NCBI GenBank assembly: GCA_029557915.1
Contig: JAKQHS010000015.1
Coordinates: 30,512 to 94,511, forward strand
Origin: Bacteroidota bacterium
Lineage (GTDB): Bacteria; Bacteroidota; Bacteroidia; Chitinophagales; Saprospiraceae
Direction: 5' to 3'
Length of the DNA stretch: 64,000 nt
Position 1 is the stretch's first letter. Each line of letters begins with the position of its first letter. The translations under genes were made by a program, and so were the position numbers. Positions 1 through 8,140 of the stretch are shown piece after piece. The notes beneath the pieces are model-generated. The model worked only from the letters and a program-made list of their open reading frames with translations. It had not been told where the DNA came from and ran no database searches.

Positions 1-1041
1 GGCTTTGAGAATGAATACCGGGACCTGAAAGAAAAAACAGATAAACTCCTCAAATACGACAACGAGCTTTGGGAAGAGCTCAAAACCTTCTGGGACCGGG
101 TTCAAAACCAGGTCAGGGAAAAAAACCTGTTTAAAGAACATGCCCAGATCCTGCGTGACGGCACCAATGCCCTGTTTGAGCAACTGAAGAAGTTGAGAAA
201 GGCCGTCGATGAGGAATTTGACCGTACCTCCCGGGACCATGTAAATCAATTTCAGAAAAAACTGGATGAAATAAGTCATAAACTTTCCAACAACCTCAGC
301 CTGCAGCCTCTTTTTTCTGAACTGAAGGAATTGCAAAACGCCTTGAAGGGGATTGAGATGAACCGCAATGACCGGAGTAACATCTGGGACCAGATCGATA
401 AACTGTTCAAACAAATCAAGGACAAAAGATTCGGGCACAAGGATTCGCGTGAAGGTTCCGGGTCTGACCGCCTTTCAAGAAGGTACGAAGGCCTTATCGA
501 AGCCCTGCAAAAAATGGAATCCTCCATCAAAAGGGATTACAACGACCTGGAATTTGAAAAAAGAAAGGTGGCCAATTCCGAAGGGCAGCTGGAAGCTCAA
601 ATCCGTCAGGCCAAAATCAAAATGATTGAGGAACGCATTCGGTCCAAGGAAGAAAAACTTCACGACATGAGATCTACCCGGGAGGATCTCGAAAAAAGAC
701 AGGAACAGGAAAAACAAAGGGAAATACGCCGCCAGGAAAAATTAAAACTGGAACAGGCGAAACATGCCGTCGAGGATCGCATTAAGGAGGAGATTAAAAA
801 GGCCGCCGAGGCAAGGAAAGACGATACCCGCCTTGAAAAGGCCGCCGAGGCCATTTCCGGGAGTCCCAAGCCGGTTGAACCGCATGACAACATTCTGGAC
901 GCCATCGGCACCACGCTTGGAGAGACGCTTGAAGATGTGGTGGATACCGTACGAGCCGTTTCCGAGGTGGTGGGCGATAAGATCCAGGAGTTTACCGAAA
1001 ACCTCAAAAGCGACAAGCCCTCAGAGGATAAAAATGCCTGA
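1..1041 (+). CDS. Coiled-coil protein, 3' part only
   Basis: The frame is open from the first base, so the N-terminus lies outside the window; 346 residues are visible before the TGA stop. The visible part is almost all charged helix. A block with regularly placed tryptophans and leucines (about residues 1-140) is followed by an uninterrupted Glu/Lys/Arg/Gln coiled coil (about 170-280). A short tail holds an amphipathic helix rich in Val, Asp and Thr. The early block loosely recalls DUF349-type helical repeats, but I would not assign the family on that. No signal peptide or enzyme motif can be judged. It converges with the ATP-grasp/SET operon, whose last gene ends at the next base. Function unknown; a structural or scaffolding role is only a guess. 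Confidence 0.75.
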   Translation, partial: GFENEYRDLKEKTDKLLKYDNELWEELKTFWDRVQNQVREKNLFKEHAQILRDGTNALFEQLKKLRKAVDEEFDRTSRDHVNQFQKKLDEISHKLSNNLSLQPLFSELKELQNALKGIEMNRNDRSNIWDQIDKLFKQIKDKRFGHKDSREGSGSDRLSRRYEGLIEALQKMESSIKRDYNDLEFEKRKVANSEGQLEAQIRQAKIKMIEERIRSKEEKLHDMRSTREDLEKRQEQEKQREIRRQEKLKLEQAKHAVEDRIKEEIKKAAEARKDDTRLEKAAEAISGSPKPVEPHDNILDAIGTTLGETLEDVVDTVRAVSEVVGDKIQEFTENLKSDKPSEDKNA

Positions 1042-2469
1042 TCAGTCTCTCAGGGATTCCCTTTTTTCCATCGAATTGCCGGGAGTCCCCTTGATCCATC
1101 CCCTGCATTGATCGGAGCCGCACTGGCAGGCAAAGGGTTCCATGGTTTCATCCAGAAAAGTAGCGTAATCCAGGGTAAGTTCCGTGCCCACAGGGATATC
1201 TTTAAGGGCGATGACATTGAGCCCGTCGTAGCCGGTATTTGGATCACAACTGTGATTCTGGGGGGCCCAGACGGAGGGGTCGTCATCCCAGAGAATATAG
1301 AGGTGTCCGCTCAGGGGCACGGCGTACCGGGCAAATAAGTCTTTTTCCACAGCCGACCAGTTTTTGTCCACAAATTGTTTGGTGACGATCCGGTGGCCGC
1401 GGGCTTCGTTGTTGAAAATCACTTCTCCTGCGGCGAGGTGCACGTTGGCATAAATGCCGAATCCATTGATGGAATCGCCTTTCATCGTATACTTTTTAAG
1501 CTGGGCTTTGTACCTGGAAATCCCTTCCCGGATGATGTGCTGCAAAAAGCCGGCCTGACCGATGCCATCAAAACGAAGGATGTAATCGGCGGATCCCTCA
1601 TACCCATCGGAATAAAAAACCGAACAGGTAAAATTGATTTCCAGGAAATAGATCTCCTTTTTATCGTTGACCCTGAAATCAAGCCTGGCATACCCCATTC
1701 CTCCGAATCCCCTGAATATTCGCTGGGCGGCAAGCCTTAGCCGGTTTTCGAGTTCGGGGTCCTGGCAGGGAACATTGGCCTCCAGGTGCAGTTCCGATGT
1801 TTTGAGGGCATAGGTTTTATAGGCAAAACCACTGGGGAAAACATATTCTACCGGTTTGAAGGTACGGCATTGTTTCTCGTTGGCCGGGTCCGCGGCTACC
1901 AGGACGGTAAATTCCCGCCCGGCGATGTATTCTTCGACGAGCAGGGACGGATATTCCAGCAACAACGCTCGGGCTTTTTCCAGAAGTTGTGCCGGGTTGG
2001 CGACCAGGGAATGGTCATCCACCCCAAGGCTGTCGCCGGCTTTGGCCGGTTTTACAAACAATGGATATTGAAGTTTTTCCACAGCCTTCGGGATATCCTC
2101 CGGGCGCTCGATCAGGGCATATCTTGGAGTGAGGATGTCTTCGGTGTACGCCACGTATTTCATGAGTTCTTTCGAGGGGTCGTACAACCTGCTCGTGGGC
2201 CCGGTAAACGGAAGTTTGAGGGATTCCAGTGCATAAATGACATCGATGGAAGGAATATCCCAGTCCAGGTACCCTTCGCATAAATTGACAAAAATATCAT
2301 AGCCTGCATGCTGAAGCCCGCTCAATTGACCGTAGGTATGCAGTTTGTTCAGAAAGACATGGTCCACGGTATGCCCCGGAAGCAGGCGCGATAAATCCCG
2401 GGGGGGATCATAATACTTATAATCCACGGAAGAAGCCGAATAATCGGGCTGTAAGACACAGACTTTCAT
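1042..2469 (-). CDS. ATP-grasp ligase fused to a SET domain
   Basis: A 475-residue two-domain protein. Residues about 1-310 are an ATP-grasp domain of the D-Ala-D-Ala-ligase type. They carry the ATP lysine and glycine loop (LFVKPAKAGDSLGV), the nucleotide-binding segment LLVEEYIAGREFTV, and metal ligands in GYARLDFR and FLEINFTCS. Residues about 325-460 are a SET domain with NHSCDPN, the GTELTLDYA tyrosine segment and a post-SET cysteine cluster (CQCGSDQC), so both modules look catalytically complete. ATP-grasp ligases join a carboxylate to an amine through an acyl-phosphate; SET domains transfer methyl groups from S-adenosylmethionine, usually to lysine. The gene is last in a three-gene operon and starts 39 nt after the preceding stop. 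No signal peptide, so cytosolic. The substrate is unknown. I infer coupled ligation and methylation from the fusion. Confidence 0.9.
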   Translation of the reverse strand: MKVCVLQPDYSASSVDYKYYDPPRDLSRLLPGHTVDHVFLNKLHTYGQLSGLQHAGYDIFVNLCEGYLDWDIPSIDVIYALESLKLPFTGPTSRLYDPSKELMKYVAYTEDILTPRYALIERPEDIPKAVEKLQYPLFVKPAKAGDSLGVDDHSLVANPAQLLEKARALLLEYPSLLVEEYIAGREFTVLVAADPANEKQCRTFKPVEYVFPSGFAYKTYALKTSELHLEANVPCQDPELENRLRLAAQRIFRGFGGMGYARLDFRVNDKKEIYFLEINFTCSVFYSDGYEGSADYILRFDGIGQAGFLQHIIREGISRYKAQLKKYTMKGDSINGFGIYANVHLAAGEVIFNNEARGHRIVTKQFVDKNWSAVEKDLFARYAVPLSGHLYILWDDDPSVWAPQNHSCDPNTGYDGLNVIALKDIPVGTELTLDYATFLDETMEPFACQCGSDQCRGWIKGTPGNSMEKRESLRD

Positions 2470-2508
2470 CTAAAAACGGAACGGAAAAGGTCAGGGTTCA
2501 TGGTTTGA

Positions 2509-3657
2509 TCAGCCAACCAGGACATTCGCGCGGACACCGGCTTCCACTTCAAACCGGATCAGGGCGTCCAGGATGATTTCCCGGATAAGATAGTCAAAGG
2601 ATTTTTGGGAATATTTGAGAATGGCGCCGATGGAGGTAAAGTTTTCATCTTCACTCAGGCCGCATTGCGCGTTTACCTCCAGCACGTACAATTTGCCGCT
2701 CGTCTGGTCCATGCGGATATCAATCCGGCCATATCCCTTGCCCCGGACCGATTGGTAAGCAGACAAGGAGATGGCTTCCAGGGCATCCTGGATTTCAAAA
2801 GGGGGTGATTTATATTCATAAAAATTACCCTGCAAAGGCATGCTGCTTTCGTTTTCGTACACTTCCCACAGGCGTTCGTAAGAAAGGAATTTTTCATGAT
2901 CGGGCAGGGAGGCATGGAAAACCCGTTCAACCGGCGCAAAGTAGATAAGGTCCTCAGGCCGGTCATACGAACCTACTATCAGTGTGGTATATTCCGGTCC
3001 GGTGATAAACTTTTCCGCAATCACCCCCCCGGCGCCGAATTCCCACCCCCGGTAACCTTCAAACAGTTTGAGGACTTCCGTCTTCATTTCGGAAGGGGTA
3101 TTCACCACATTTTTTATTCCTACCCCAAGGGATCCGCCGGAGACCGCCGGTTTGACGATAAGGGGTTTACCCAGTCTTTTGAAAATACCGGCAGGGCTGG
3201 GATTGGACGCCTGGATCGTTTTCCAGGGGGCATTGGAGACCCCATGGGCATCGAAGGCTTCCTTCATCGAAATCTTGGAAGTAGTGATTTCGTAAAAAAA
3301 ATGGTCTGCCCCGGTGAAAACCAGGCCGCTGTATTCCAGGGCCTTGACCACGGAAAGACCCGGCGTCCCGTTTATTTCATCGCCGTCGCAAAGGTTTAAT
3401 ACCACGGGGAAAAATTCCCCTTCGTGCAGTTCCTGCTGCAGGCCTTCGATGACTTCGCGGTAATGGTCCAGCGTCACGGGCTGCCAGGTCCACGGCATTT
3501 TGATTTTTTCAAACACCCGGGTATACTCGGCGACGCTTTGATTAAAATCATAATAATAATCCAACTGTTCATCGTTGGTTTTCAAATAAGGGAAAAGCAC
3601 CCAAACCTTGATTTTCCGGTTGCCCGTCAGCTTCTTGAATCTGCGAAAGGATTTCAT
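2509..3657 (-). CDS. ATP-grasp (D-Ala-D-Ala ligase-like) enzyme
   Basis: A 382-residue single ATP-grasp protein with the layout of D-alanine-D-alanine ligases. It has an N-terminal Rossmann-like part containing LNLCDGDEING, the pre-lid helix with ISMKEAFDAHGV, the ATP lysine and glycine loop (LIVKPAVSGGSLGVG), the segment IAEKFITGPEYT, and metal ligands in GYGRIDIRMD and LEVNAQCGL. The acceptor-loop sequence differs both from Ddl and from the downstream fused ligase, so it probably uses another substrate. This is a minority branch, not the housekeeping ddl. It sits 24 nt after the stop of the SET gene and 39 nt before the ATP-grasp/SET fusion, clearly one transcript. ATG start. Cytosolic, carboxylate-amine ligation; identity of substrate unknown. 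Confidence 0.88.
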   Translation of the reverse strand: MKSFRRFKKLTGNRKIKVWVLFPYLKTNDEQLDYYYDFNQSVAEYTRVFEKIKMPWTWQPVTLDHYREVIEGLQQELHEGEFFPVVLNLCDGDEINGTPGLSVVKALEYSGLVFTGADHFFYEITTSKISMKEAFDAHGVSNAPWKTIQASNPSPAGIFKRLGKPLIVKPAVSGGSLGVGIKNVVNTPSEMKTEVLKLFEGYRGWEFGAGGVIAEKFITGPEYTTLIVGSYDRPEDLIYFAPVERVFHASLPDHEKFLSYERLWEVYENESSMPLQGNFYEYKSPPFEIQDALEAISLSAYQSVRGKGYGRIDIRMDQTSGKLYVLEVNAQCGLSEDENFTSIGAILKYSQKSFDYLIREIILDALIRFEVEAGVRANVLVG

Positions 3658-3681
3658 GAAAAGTCTAGTAGCTGGGCCTTT

Positions 3682-4185
3682 TTAGACCAGGGTGGGCACT
3701 TCTTTGAGCTGGCTTTGAATGTAGGAAGACAAATGATAACGCTGGATCAGCTCAGGTTCGATGGCATGGGCCCCTTGAATGTAACCCAGGCATTTAGGAC
3801 TGCCGCAGGTACAATCGAAGGGCTGGATCATTTGCCATTCCGTGGAGGGATAAAAGTAAACCATTTGTTCTCCCGCTTTGATGTCCCGGACGCTACGCAG
3901 AACGCCGTGGTCTACATCAAAAAAAACGTTGGGGTCGCAACCGTGATTGATGGCCGCCAGAAATTCTGGATCGAGCACCATGTGCTGGCCTTCGCCCACC
4001 TGAACCGTCAAATAGGTCGGATTCGCCTGGATTTGTTTGGGTCCGAAGCGGTAAAGAATTTGTCCCGATTTGATGTTTTTGGTTGCCTGGAATGACCTTT
4101 GCTGGGTGTGGTGATCATAATAGATGTTACCCAGACCATGGCGGCTGAGTAACTCGACTTGTGATTTGCCTGTTTTGAGTTTCAT
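3682..4185 (-). CDS. Small stand-alone SET-domain protein
   Basis: A 167-residue protein that is almost entirely a SET domain. It has the catalytic knot segment NHGCDPNVFF, then AGEQMVYFYPSTEW with the tyrosine region, and the post-SET cysteines CTCGSPKC. Together with the cysteine of the NHGC motif these give the usual four zinc ligands. SET proteins of this size in bacteria are usually annotated as protein-lysine methyltransferases; the real substrate here is unknown. I chose the ATG at 4185 over a TTG further upstream (4224), which only adds residues outside the domain. It is the first gene of the operon, with both ATP-grasp genes following closely. A related SET domain is fused to the third gene, so the operon encodes two SET and two ATP-grasp modules. 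Confidence 0.87.
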   Translation of the reverse strand: MKLKTGKSQVELLSRHGLGNIYYDHHTQQRSFQATKNIKSGQILYRFGPKQIQANPTYLTVQVGEGQHMVLDPEFLAAINHGCDPNVFFDVDHGVLRSVRDIKAGEQMVYFYPSTEWQMIQPFDCTCGSPKCLGYIQGAHAIEPELIQRYHLSSYIQSQLKEVPTLV

Positions 4186-4748
4186 ATATAATAAATGATG
4201 TTTCCGGAGTACGATATAAGCCAACAGCTCCCGCCGGGATCAATGGAAGAAATGAAAGCGTTAAGGAAAGAAGGGTGGAAGTTGAAAGATCCGATGTAAA
4301 ATCAGTTTCCAAGAAAGTTTTCGTGTTGGTTATAATGTCTTTAAAACTTTAAAGCAATAAATCTATATTAATAATCACTATAAACCAAATATTGATAAAA
4401 ATAATTTCATATTTTTTAGTACGTCTTTGTCATCTTCAGGAAGGAAAGGTTTATAGGCACGCATCAGGAAAGATCATCCGGAATGCGGATAGGACCGGTG
4501 ACCCGTATTTGAATGAAACCACCATGGAATGAAAGGGGCTTATCCAACCGGAAGAGATGGCCCGGATAATGATTTTGCCATACCAGCCGCACTATTCCGA
4601 ACACCGACAAAAGGGGGGTGTATGCCGGATTGCTCCGTCAACCGGACGCTAAGGAATAAGGAGGGAGACCTAATAATTCAGAATGCGAAGAATGCCGCTT
4701 TAATGGATACCGGCAGGGTAAACAAAATTGAAAGGCCAGCCCCCTGAT
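4186..4748. promoter_or_regulatory. Long divergent spacer, no gene assigned
   Basis: A 563-nt gap between the divergent SET operon and the sigma-factor gene. About 4310-4430 is strikingly AT-rich compared with its flanks. Promoters for both directions must lie here, but I could not fix a Bacteroidota -7 box (TAnnTTTG) with a good -33 partner on either strand. An ATG-started frame at 4529-4747 ends two bases before the sigma start codon. It has no recognisable domain and ordinary spacer composition, so I do not call it a gene. The length of the gap before an ECF sigma gene would allow an autoregulated promoter. Confidence 0.5.
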
Positions 4749-5375
4749 ATGGGGGATTTTTATCACCTTTATCCTGTGAACGAAGAAGAACGGAAACGCT
4801 ACGACCGGGTATTTGAAAAAGAACTTTTACCCCATATTGATGCCCTGAGCACTTTTGCCTTCCATCTCACCCTCAATGAAGACGATGCGGACGACCTCGT
4901 GCAGGAAACCTATCTTAAAGCTTACCGCTTTATAGATAAGTACCTGGAGGGAACTAATGCCAAAGCATGGTTGTTTAAGATATTGAAAAATGCGTATATC
5001 AATGAATACCGGAGGAAGAGCAAGGCTCCGGCTCATGTAGATTACGAGGATATTATAGGATATCAGGACAGTGAGGAGAGTGCGATCGGGGAATATACCG
5101 ATTTGCGGGAAGAGCTTTTTAACACGGTAATGGGGGATGAAGTGACGAATGCGATCAATTCATTACCCGTTGATTTTAGGACAGTAATATTATTGTGTGA
5201 CGTTGAAGGATTTACATATGAAGAGATTGCCAAAATCCTGGATGTCCCCATCGGTACGGTGCGTTCCCGGCTTTTCCGGGCCCGGAATGTGTTAAAAGAT
5301 AAATTAAAAGCATATGCCGAAACCATGGGTTTTTCAGACAAGCGAAAATCCAGGTCTCGCAAACTTGAAGAATAA
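4749..5375 (+). CDS. ECF-type RNA polymerase sigma factor
   Basis: A 208-residue sigma-70 family protein of the ECF group with only regions 2 and 4. Region 2 (about residues 25-95) contains DDADDLVQETYLKAY and the promoter-melting segment AWLFKILKNAYINEYRR. Region 4 (about 125-185) contains SLPVDFRTVILLCDVEG and the helix-turn-helix FTYEEIAKILDVPIGTVRSR. An in-frame TTG at 4728 is possible, but the ATG at 4749 is adopted. The tail after region 4 is short and basic. The small gene that follows 29 nt downstream looks like its anti-sigma factor, so the pair is probably co-transcribed and possibly self-activating. The signal and regulon cannot be read from the sequence. The layout resembles SigR-like stress sigma factors. 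Confidence 0.93.
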   Translation: MGDFYHLYPVNEEERKRYDRVFEKELLPHIDALSTFAFHLTLNEDDADDLVQETYLKAYRFIDKYLEGTNAKAWLFKILKNAYINEYRRKSKAPAHVDYEDIIGYQDSEESAIGEYTDLREELFNTVMGDEVTNAINSLPVDFRTVILLCDVEGFTYEEIAKILDVPIGTVRSRLFRARNVLKDKLKAYAETMGFSDKRKSRSRKLEE

Positions 5376-5404
5376 ATAATGGTGCATTCTAACGATTTTG
5401 TCGT

Positions 5405-5656
5405 ATGAGAAATCCGGATCCGATCCATGAATATCACCGGATGGTCAATATGTTTCTTGACCACCAGTTGAATGACGAGGAAAACCAAAAAGTGTTACAC
5501 CAGGCCCAGGAAAATCCTGAATTTCAGCGGGTACTCCGTACCGAGCAGAATTTCAGGGACCTGATTAAAAAGAATGTAGTTCAGCGGCCCCATGTGACGT
5601 CCCGCCTGATAGACAATATCCGGAACAAGATTTCCAGCCAAGGAGATGGAAAGTAG
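5405..5656 (+). CDS. Putative cysteine-free anti-sigma factor
   Basis: An 83-residue all-helical, charged protein directly after the ECF sigma gene, which is the usual place for a cognate anti-sigma factor. The layout follows small RsrA/ZAS-type anti-sigma proteins: an N-terminal helix with HEYHRMVNMFLDHQLND, a middle helix containing NPEFQRVL, then a helix LIKKNV and a C-terminal segment RLIDNIRNKI. The zinc-binding cysteines of that family are all absent; the protein contains no cysteine. It has no transmembrane segment, so it would act in the cytosol. If it binds the sigma factor, it cannot use thiol-disulfide switching. The assignment rests on context and helical layout, so an unrelated small protein is possible. 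Confidence 0.65.
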   Translation: MRNPDPIHEYHRMVNMFLDHQLNDEENQKVLHQAQENPEFQRVLRTEQNFRDLIKKNVVQRPHVTSRLIDNIRNKISSQGDGK

Positions 5657-5684
5657 GGCCTTTCCCCAAACCCTTTTCCGTCGA

Positions 5685-6086
5685 CTATTTTAGTTGTGCG
5701 CTGCCGAACAATACGGTGAAGGCTTTGCACCAGATCAGCACATAAGTCCGGGTGCTGGTATCCGCTCCTGGGGGTACGTCAATTTTAAAATTCCCTGAAG
5801 GAACGGTGGTAGACAATTCTGAATAGTTGGTTGCAGATTTATCTTCTGCCAGCCATATCCGGAGGTCCGGTCCCGGATCCGATTTGAAATTTTCAAATAC
5901 CAGGTATTTTTTACCGGCTCCGTCTTTGGCCAGTTTTACGGTGCCGCTGGTGGGGTGGGCCGCCGATTCAAAACTGCCTTGTAAAAGCGTAGTCAGGTCT
6001 GCGGGGATGGGATCCCCTTCCACTTCGTCCCGGTTGCAGGCCAGGATAGAAAAAGAAAAGAGGAGGAGAATGAGCTTCCGTTTCAT
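5685..6086 (-). CDS. DM13-domain lipoprotein
   Basis: A 133-residue lipoprotein. The signal peptide ends in a lipobox (SFSILAC, cysteine at about 17). The rest is one DM13 domain: GSFESAAHPTSGTVKLAKDG, then YLVFENFKSDPGPDLRIWLAED, and the C-terminal VLIWCKAFTVLFGSAQL with the family's conserved cysteine. DM13 is a beta-rich domain linked to cytochrome-b561/DOMON proteins and proposed to act in electron transfer or adhesion; its biochemical role in bacteria is not settled. It faces the anti-sigma gene tail to tail with only 28 nt between them. Probably periplasmic face of a membrane, anchored by the lipid. Confidence 0.88.
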   Translation of the reverse strand: MKRKLILLLFSFSILACNRDEVEGDPIPADLTTLLQGSFESAAHPTSGTVKLAKDGAGKKYLVFENFKSDPGPDLRIWLAEDKSATNYSELSTTVPSGNFKIDVPPGADTSTRTYVLIWCKAFTVLFGSAQLK

Positions 6087-6141
6087 GCTGCGGGTTTCTT
6101 GATGCTCAAAGGTAAGCCCCTGGCATATATCCTGCCGCTTT

Positions 6142-6627
6142 TTACCGTTCCATCAGTTTTTCCATCATATCCTGGGCAATGGGACAGAAGGACAGGTTTT
6201 TCAGCGTCAGCTCTTTTCGTTTTAAGAAAACATCTTCATCGATGTAAGGAAACCGCTGGCAATCCGAGGGCCGTTTTTCATATATGCTGCACCGGTGATC
6301 CGGTCCAAGAAAGGCGCAGGGGGCGGTTTTCATTACATAATCGCCGTCTTCGTCCCTTTTGAGGTAAAGGTCCTGGAGTTCGGTTTCTTTCATGCCGAGG
6401 TATTTGCTGATCCTTTTCAGGTCAGGGGCTTTGAACCGCGGGCTGTAATTTTTACAACAGGCGGCACAGGAAAGACAATCATGGCGCGCATACACCTCTT
6501 GAGCAAGGCCGGCCAGTTTTGGAATCCCTTTTTTTAATGGGGCTCGGGCCAGGAATTTTTTATACGCCTGTTGGTTTTTCAGGAAACGGTCTCTGATTTT
6601 TTCAGGCTGATATTCGGGTTTCAACAA
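6142..6627 (-). CDS. YkgJ-family cysteine-cluster protein
   Basis: About 161 residues with the cysteine pattern of the YkgJ/UPF0153 zinc- or iron-binding family: CLSCAACCKNY near residue 55, then PCAFLGPDHRCSIYEKRPSDCQRFP at about 100-128, and a last cysteine in LSFCP. The family is widespread and its function is not established. No ATG precedes the conserved core. The frame is closed by a stop just upstream, and the only start candidates are two adjacent TTG codons at 6622-6627. TTG initiation is therefore likely, unless translation begins inside the protein. Downstream of the permease gene on the same strand (22-nt gap), so possibly co-transcribed with it. Confidence 0.85.
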   Translation of the reverse strand: MLKPEYQPEKIRDRFLKNQQAYKKFLARAPLKKGIPKLAGLAQEVYARHDCLSCAACCKNYSPRFKAPDLKRISKYLGMKETELQDLYLKRDEDGDYVMKTAPCAFLGPDHRCSIYEKRPSDCQRFPYIDEDVFLKRKELTLKNLSFCPIAQDMMEKLMER

Positions 6628-6648
6628 AAATCATTTCGGAATGAGGAA

Positions 6649-7959
6649 TTAAACAAAAATATCCATGATCAGGACCATGATCAATCCGGCAAAACTTACG
6701 ATCGTTTCCATCAGGGACCAGGACTTGATGGTGTCCCGGATATTCAGATTAAAATACTCCTTAAACATCCAGAATCCCGTGTCGTTGACATGTGAAAACA
6801 TCAGGCTTCCCGCGCCAATGGACAGCACCATCAAATTGGGGTTGACCACTGCAGGGTCAAAGCCCTGAGCGATCAGGCCGGCGGCGGTGAGGCCCGCCAC
6901 CGTAGCGCTGCCCAGGCTGAGCCGGATCACGGCAGCAATGAACCATCCGGTGACCAGCGGGGAAAAACTGGAGGTTTTCATGATCGACGCGATCTGAGTA
7001 CTGATGCCCGCGCTGATCAGGATTTCTTTTAAAACCCCGGCTCCGGCTATGATCATGAGTATGGGAAATACGTCTTTGGTAGATTCAATGCCCTCCTGCA
7101 TCACCTTGCCCAGGGAATCGCCCCTTCGCATGCCCAGGAAATAATAGGCCAGCAATAATGAAAGCAGCATCACGATATTGGCATCGGCCATCAGGCTGGA
7201 AATCTCAAAGGCCGGGCTGTTTTTCTCAAAAATAGAGGTAAACCAAGTCCCCAGGGCCAAGAGGACCACCGGCAGCAAGGCGCAAAAAAAACTGATGCCA
7301 GTTGAAGGCATTTCGGCTTTTTCGAAAATCTTCACCTTAAGGCTGGCCAGCGGCGATCCCTGAATGTTGCGAAGGCTTTTTGCAAATAAAGGACCTGCGA
7401 GGAAGATCACGGGTATGGAAGCGATCAGGCCAAAAATCAAGGTTTGTCCCAGGCTGGCATTCATCATGGGCACAATGGCGGTAGGCGAGGGGTGGGGAGG
7501 CAAGAACCCATGCGTCACCGACAGGGAAGAGCACAAAGCAACCGCCAGGTAAACCAGCGGCAACTGAAACCGCTGCCCAAGGGAATAGATCAGGGGGATC
7601 AAGAGGATGAACCCCACGTTGTAAAACAAGGGTATGCCCACGATGAATCCGGTGAGGGCTAAAGCCCAAGCCAGGTTTTTTTGGCCGAAGAGGGTGACCA
7701 GGGATTCGGAAATTTGCTGGGCCGCCCCGCTGGAGGCAATGATTTTACCCAGCATGGAACCTAATATAATCACCGAAAACACCGGGCCCAGAATATCCCC
7801 CACCCCTTTCTGCACAGAAGCACCAATCTGCCCCGGATTCACTCCCAGGAGGAGGGACGCCAGAATGGAGACCATTAAAAAAGCAATGAACGGATGGATC
7901 TTCGCCCAGGTTATCAGCAATACCAAAACCAGGAGAATACCAAAGACGGCAAGGATCAT
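6649..7959 (-). CDS. Gluconate:H+ symporter (GntP family)
   Basis: A 436-residue, very hydrophobic permease with 12 or more membrane segments, the usual length for GntP-type transporters of gluconate and related sugar acids. Family hallmarks include GKIIASSGAAQQISESLV, the conserved GFLPPHPSPTAI loop and, near the C-terminus, SHVNDTGFWMFKEYF. The ATG at 7959 is preferred to a TTG six bases upstream. Substrate within the sugar-acid group is not predictable here. No gluconate kinase or dehydratase gene is adjacent, although the sugar- or alcohol-oxidising proteins encoded at 10223-16022 could supply acids. That link is inference. Confidence 0.92.
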   Translation of the reverse strand: MILAVFGILLVLVLLITWAKIHPFIAFLMVSILASLLLGVNPGQIGASVQKGVGDILGPVFSVIILGSMLGKIIASSGAAQQISESLVTLFGQKNLAWALALTGFIVGIPLFYNVGFILLIPLIYSLGQRFQLPLVYLAVALCSSLSVTHGFLPPHPSPTAIVPMMNASLGQTLIFGLIASIPVIFLAGPLFAKSLRNIQGSPLASLKVKIFEKAEMPSTGISFFCALLPVVLLALGTWFTSIFEKNSPAFEISSLMADANIVMLLSLLLAYYFLGMRRGDSLGKVMQEGIESTKDVFPILMIIAGAGVLKEILISAGISTQIASIMKTSSFSPLVTGWFIAAVIRLSLGSATVAGLTAAGLIAQGFDPAVVNPNLMVLSIGAGSLMFSHVNDTGFWMFKEYFNLNIRDTIKSWSLMETIVSFAGLIMVLIMDIFV

Positions 7960-8140
7960 GACCAAAGATAGAAAAAACGGAAACGCATCCCAGGATCAGG
8001 ACCTGCCCTGCTCACAATAATATATTCCGATAGCAGGATAATAGCTCAAAATGGAAGCATTTTATCCGCTGCCCGCTGATGATCTCGCCCGAACGGCGGG
8101 CAATCTCTGAAGTGATGATTTAGGTAATCCGTAAAAGAGA

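Noticed and set aside
4310..4430. AT-rich block considered as a replication origin
   Set aside because: No cluster of DnaA boxes was seen and no dnaA, dnaN or gidA gene is nearby.
4529..4747. A 72-codon ATG frame just before the sigma factor
   Set aside because: No recognisable domain, and composition like the surrounding spacer; its stop near the sigma start could be chance.
8071..8101. A G+C-rich hairpin (GCCCGC/GCGGGC) beyond the 66-residue gene
   Set aside because: The stem is only 5-6 bp with a long loop or no T run; too weak to call a terminator.
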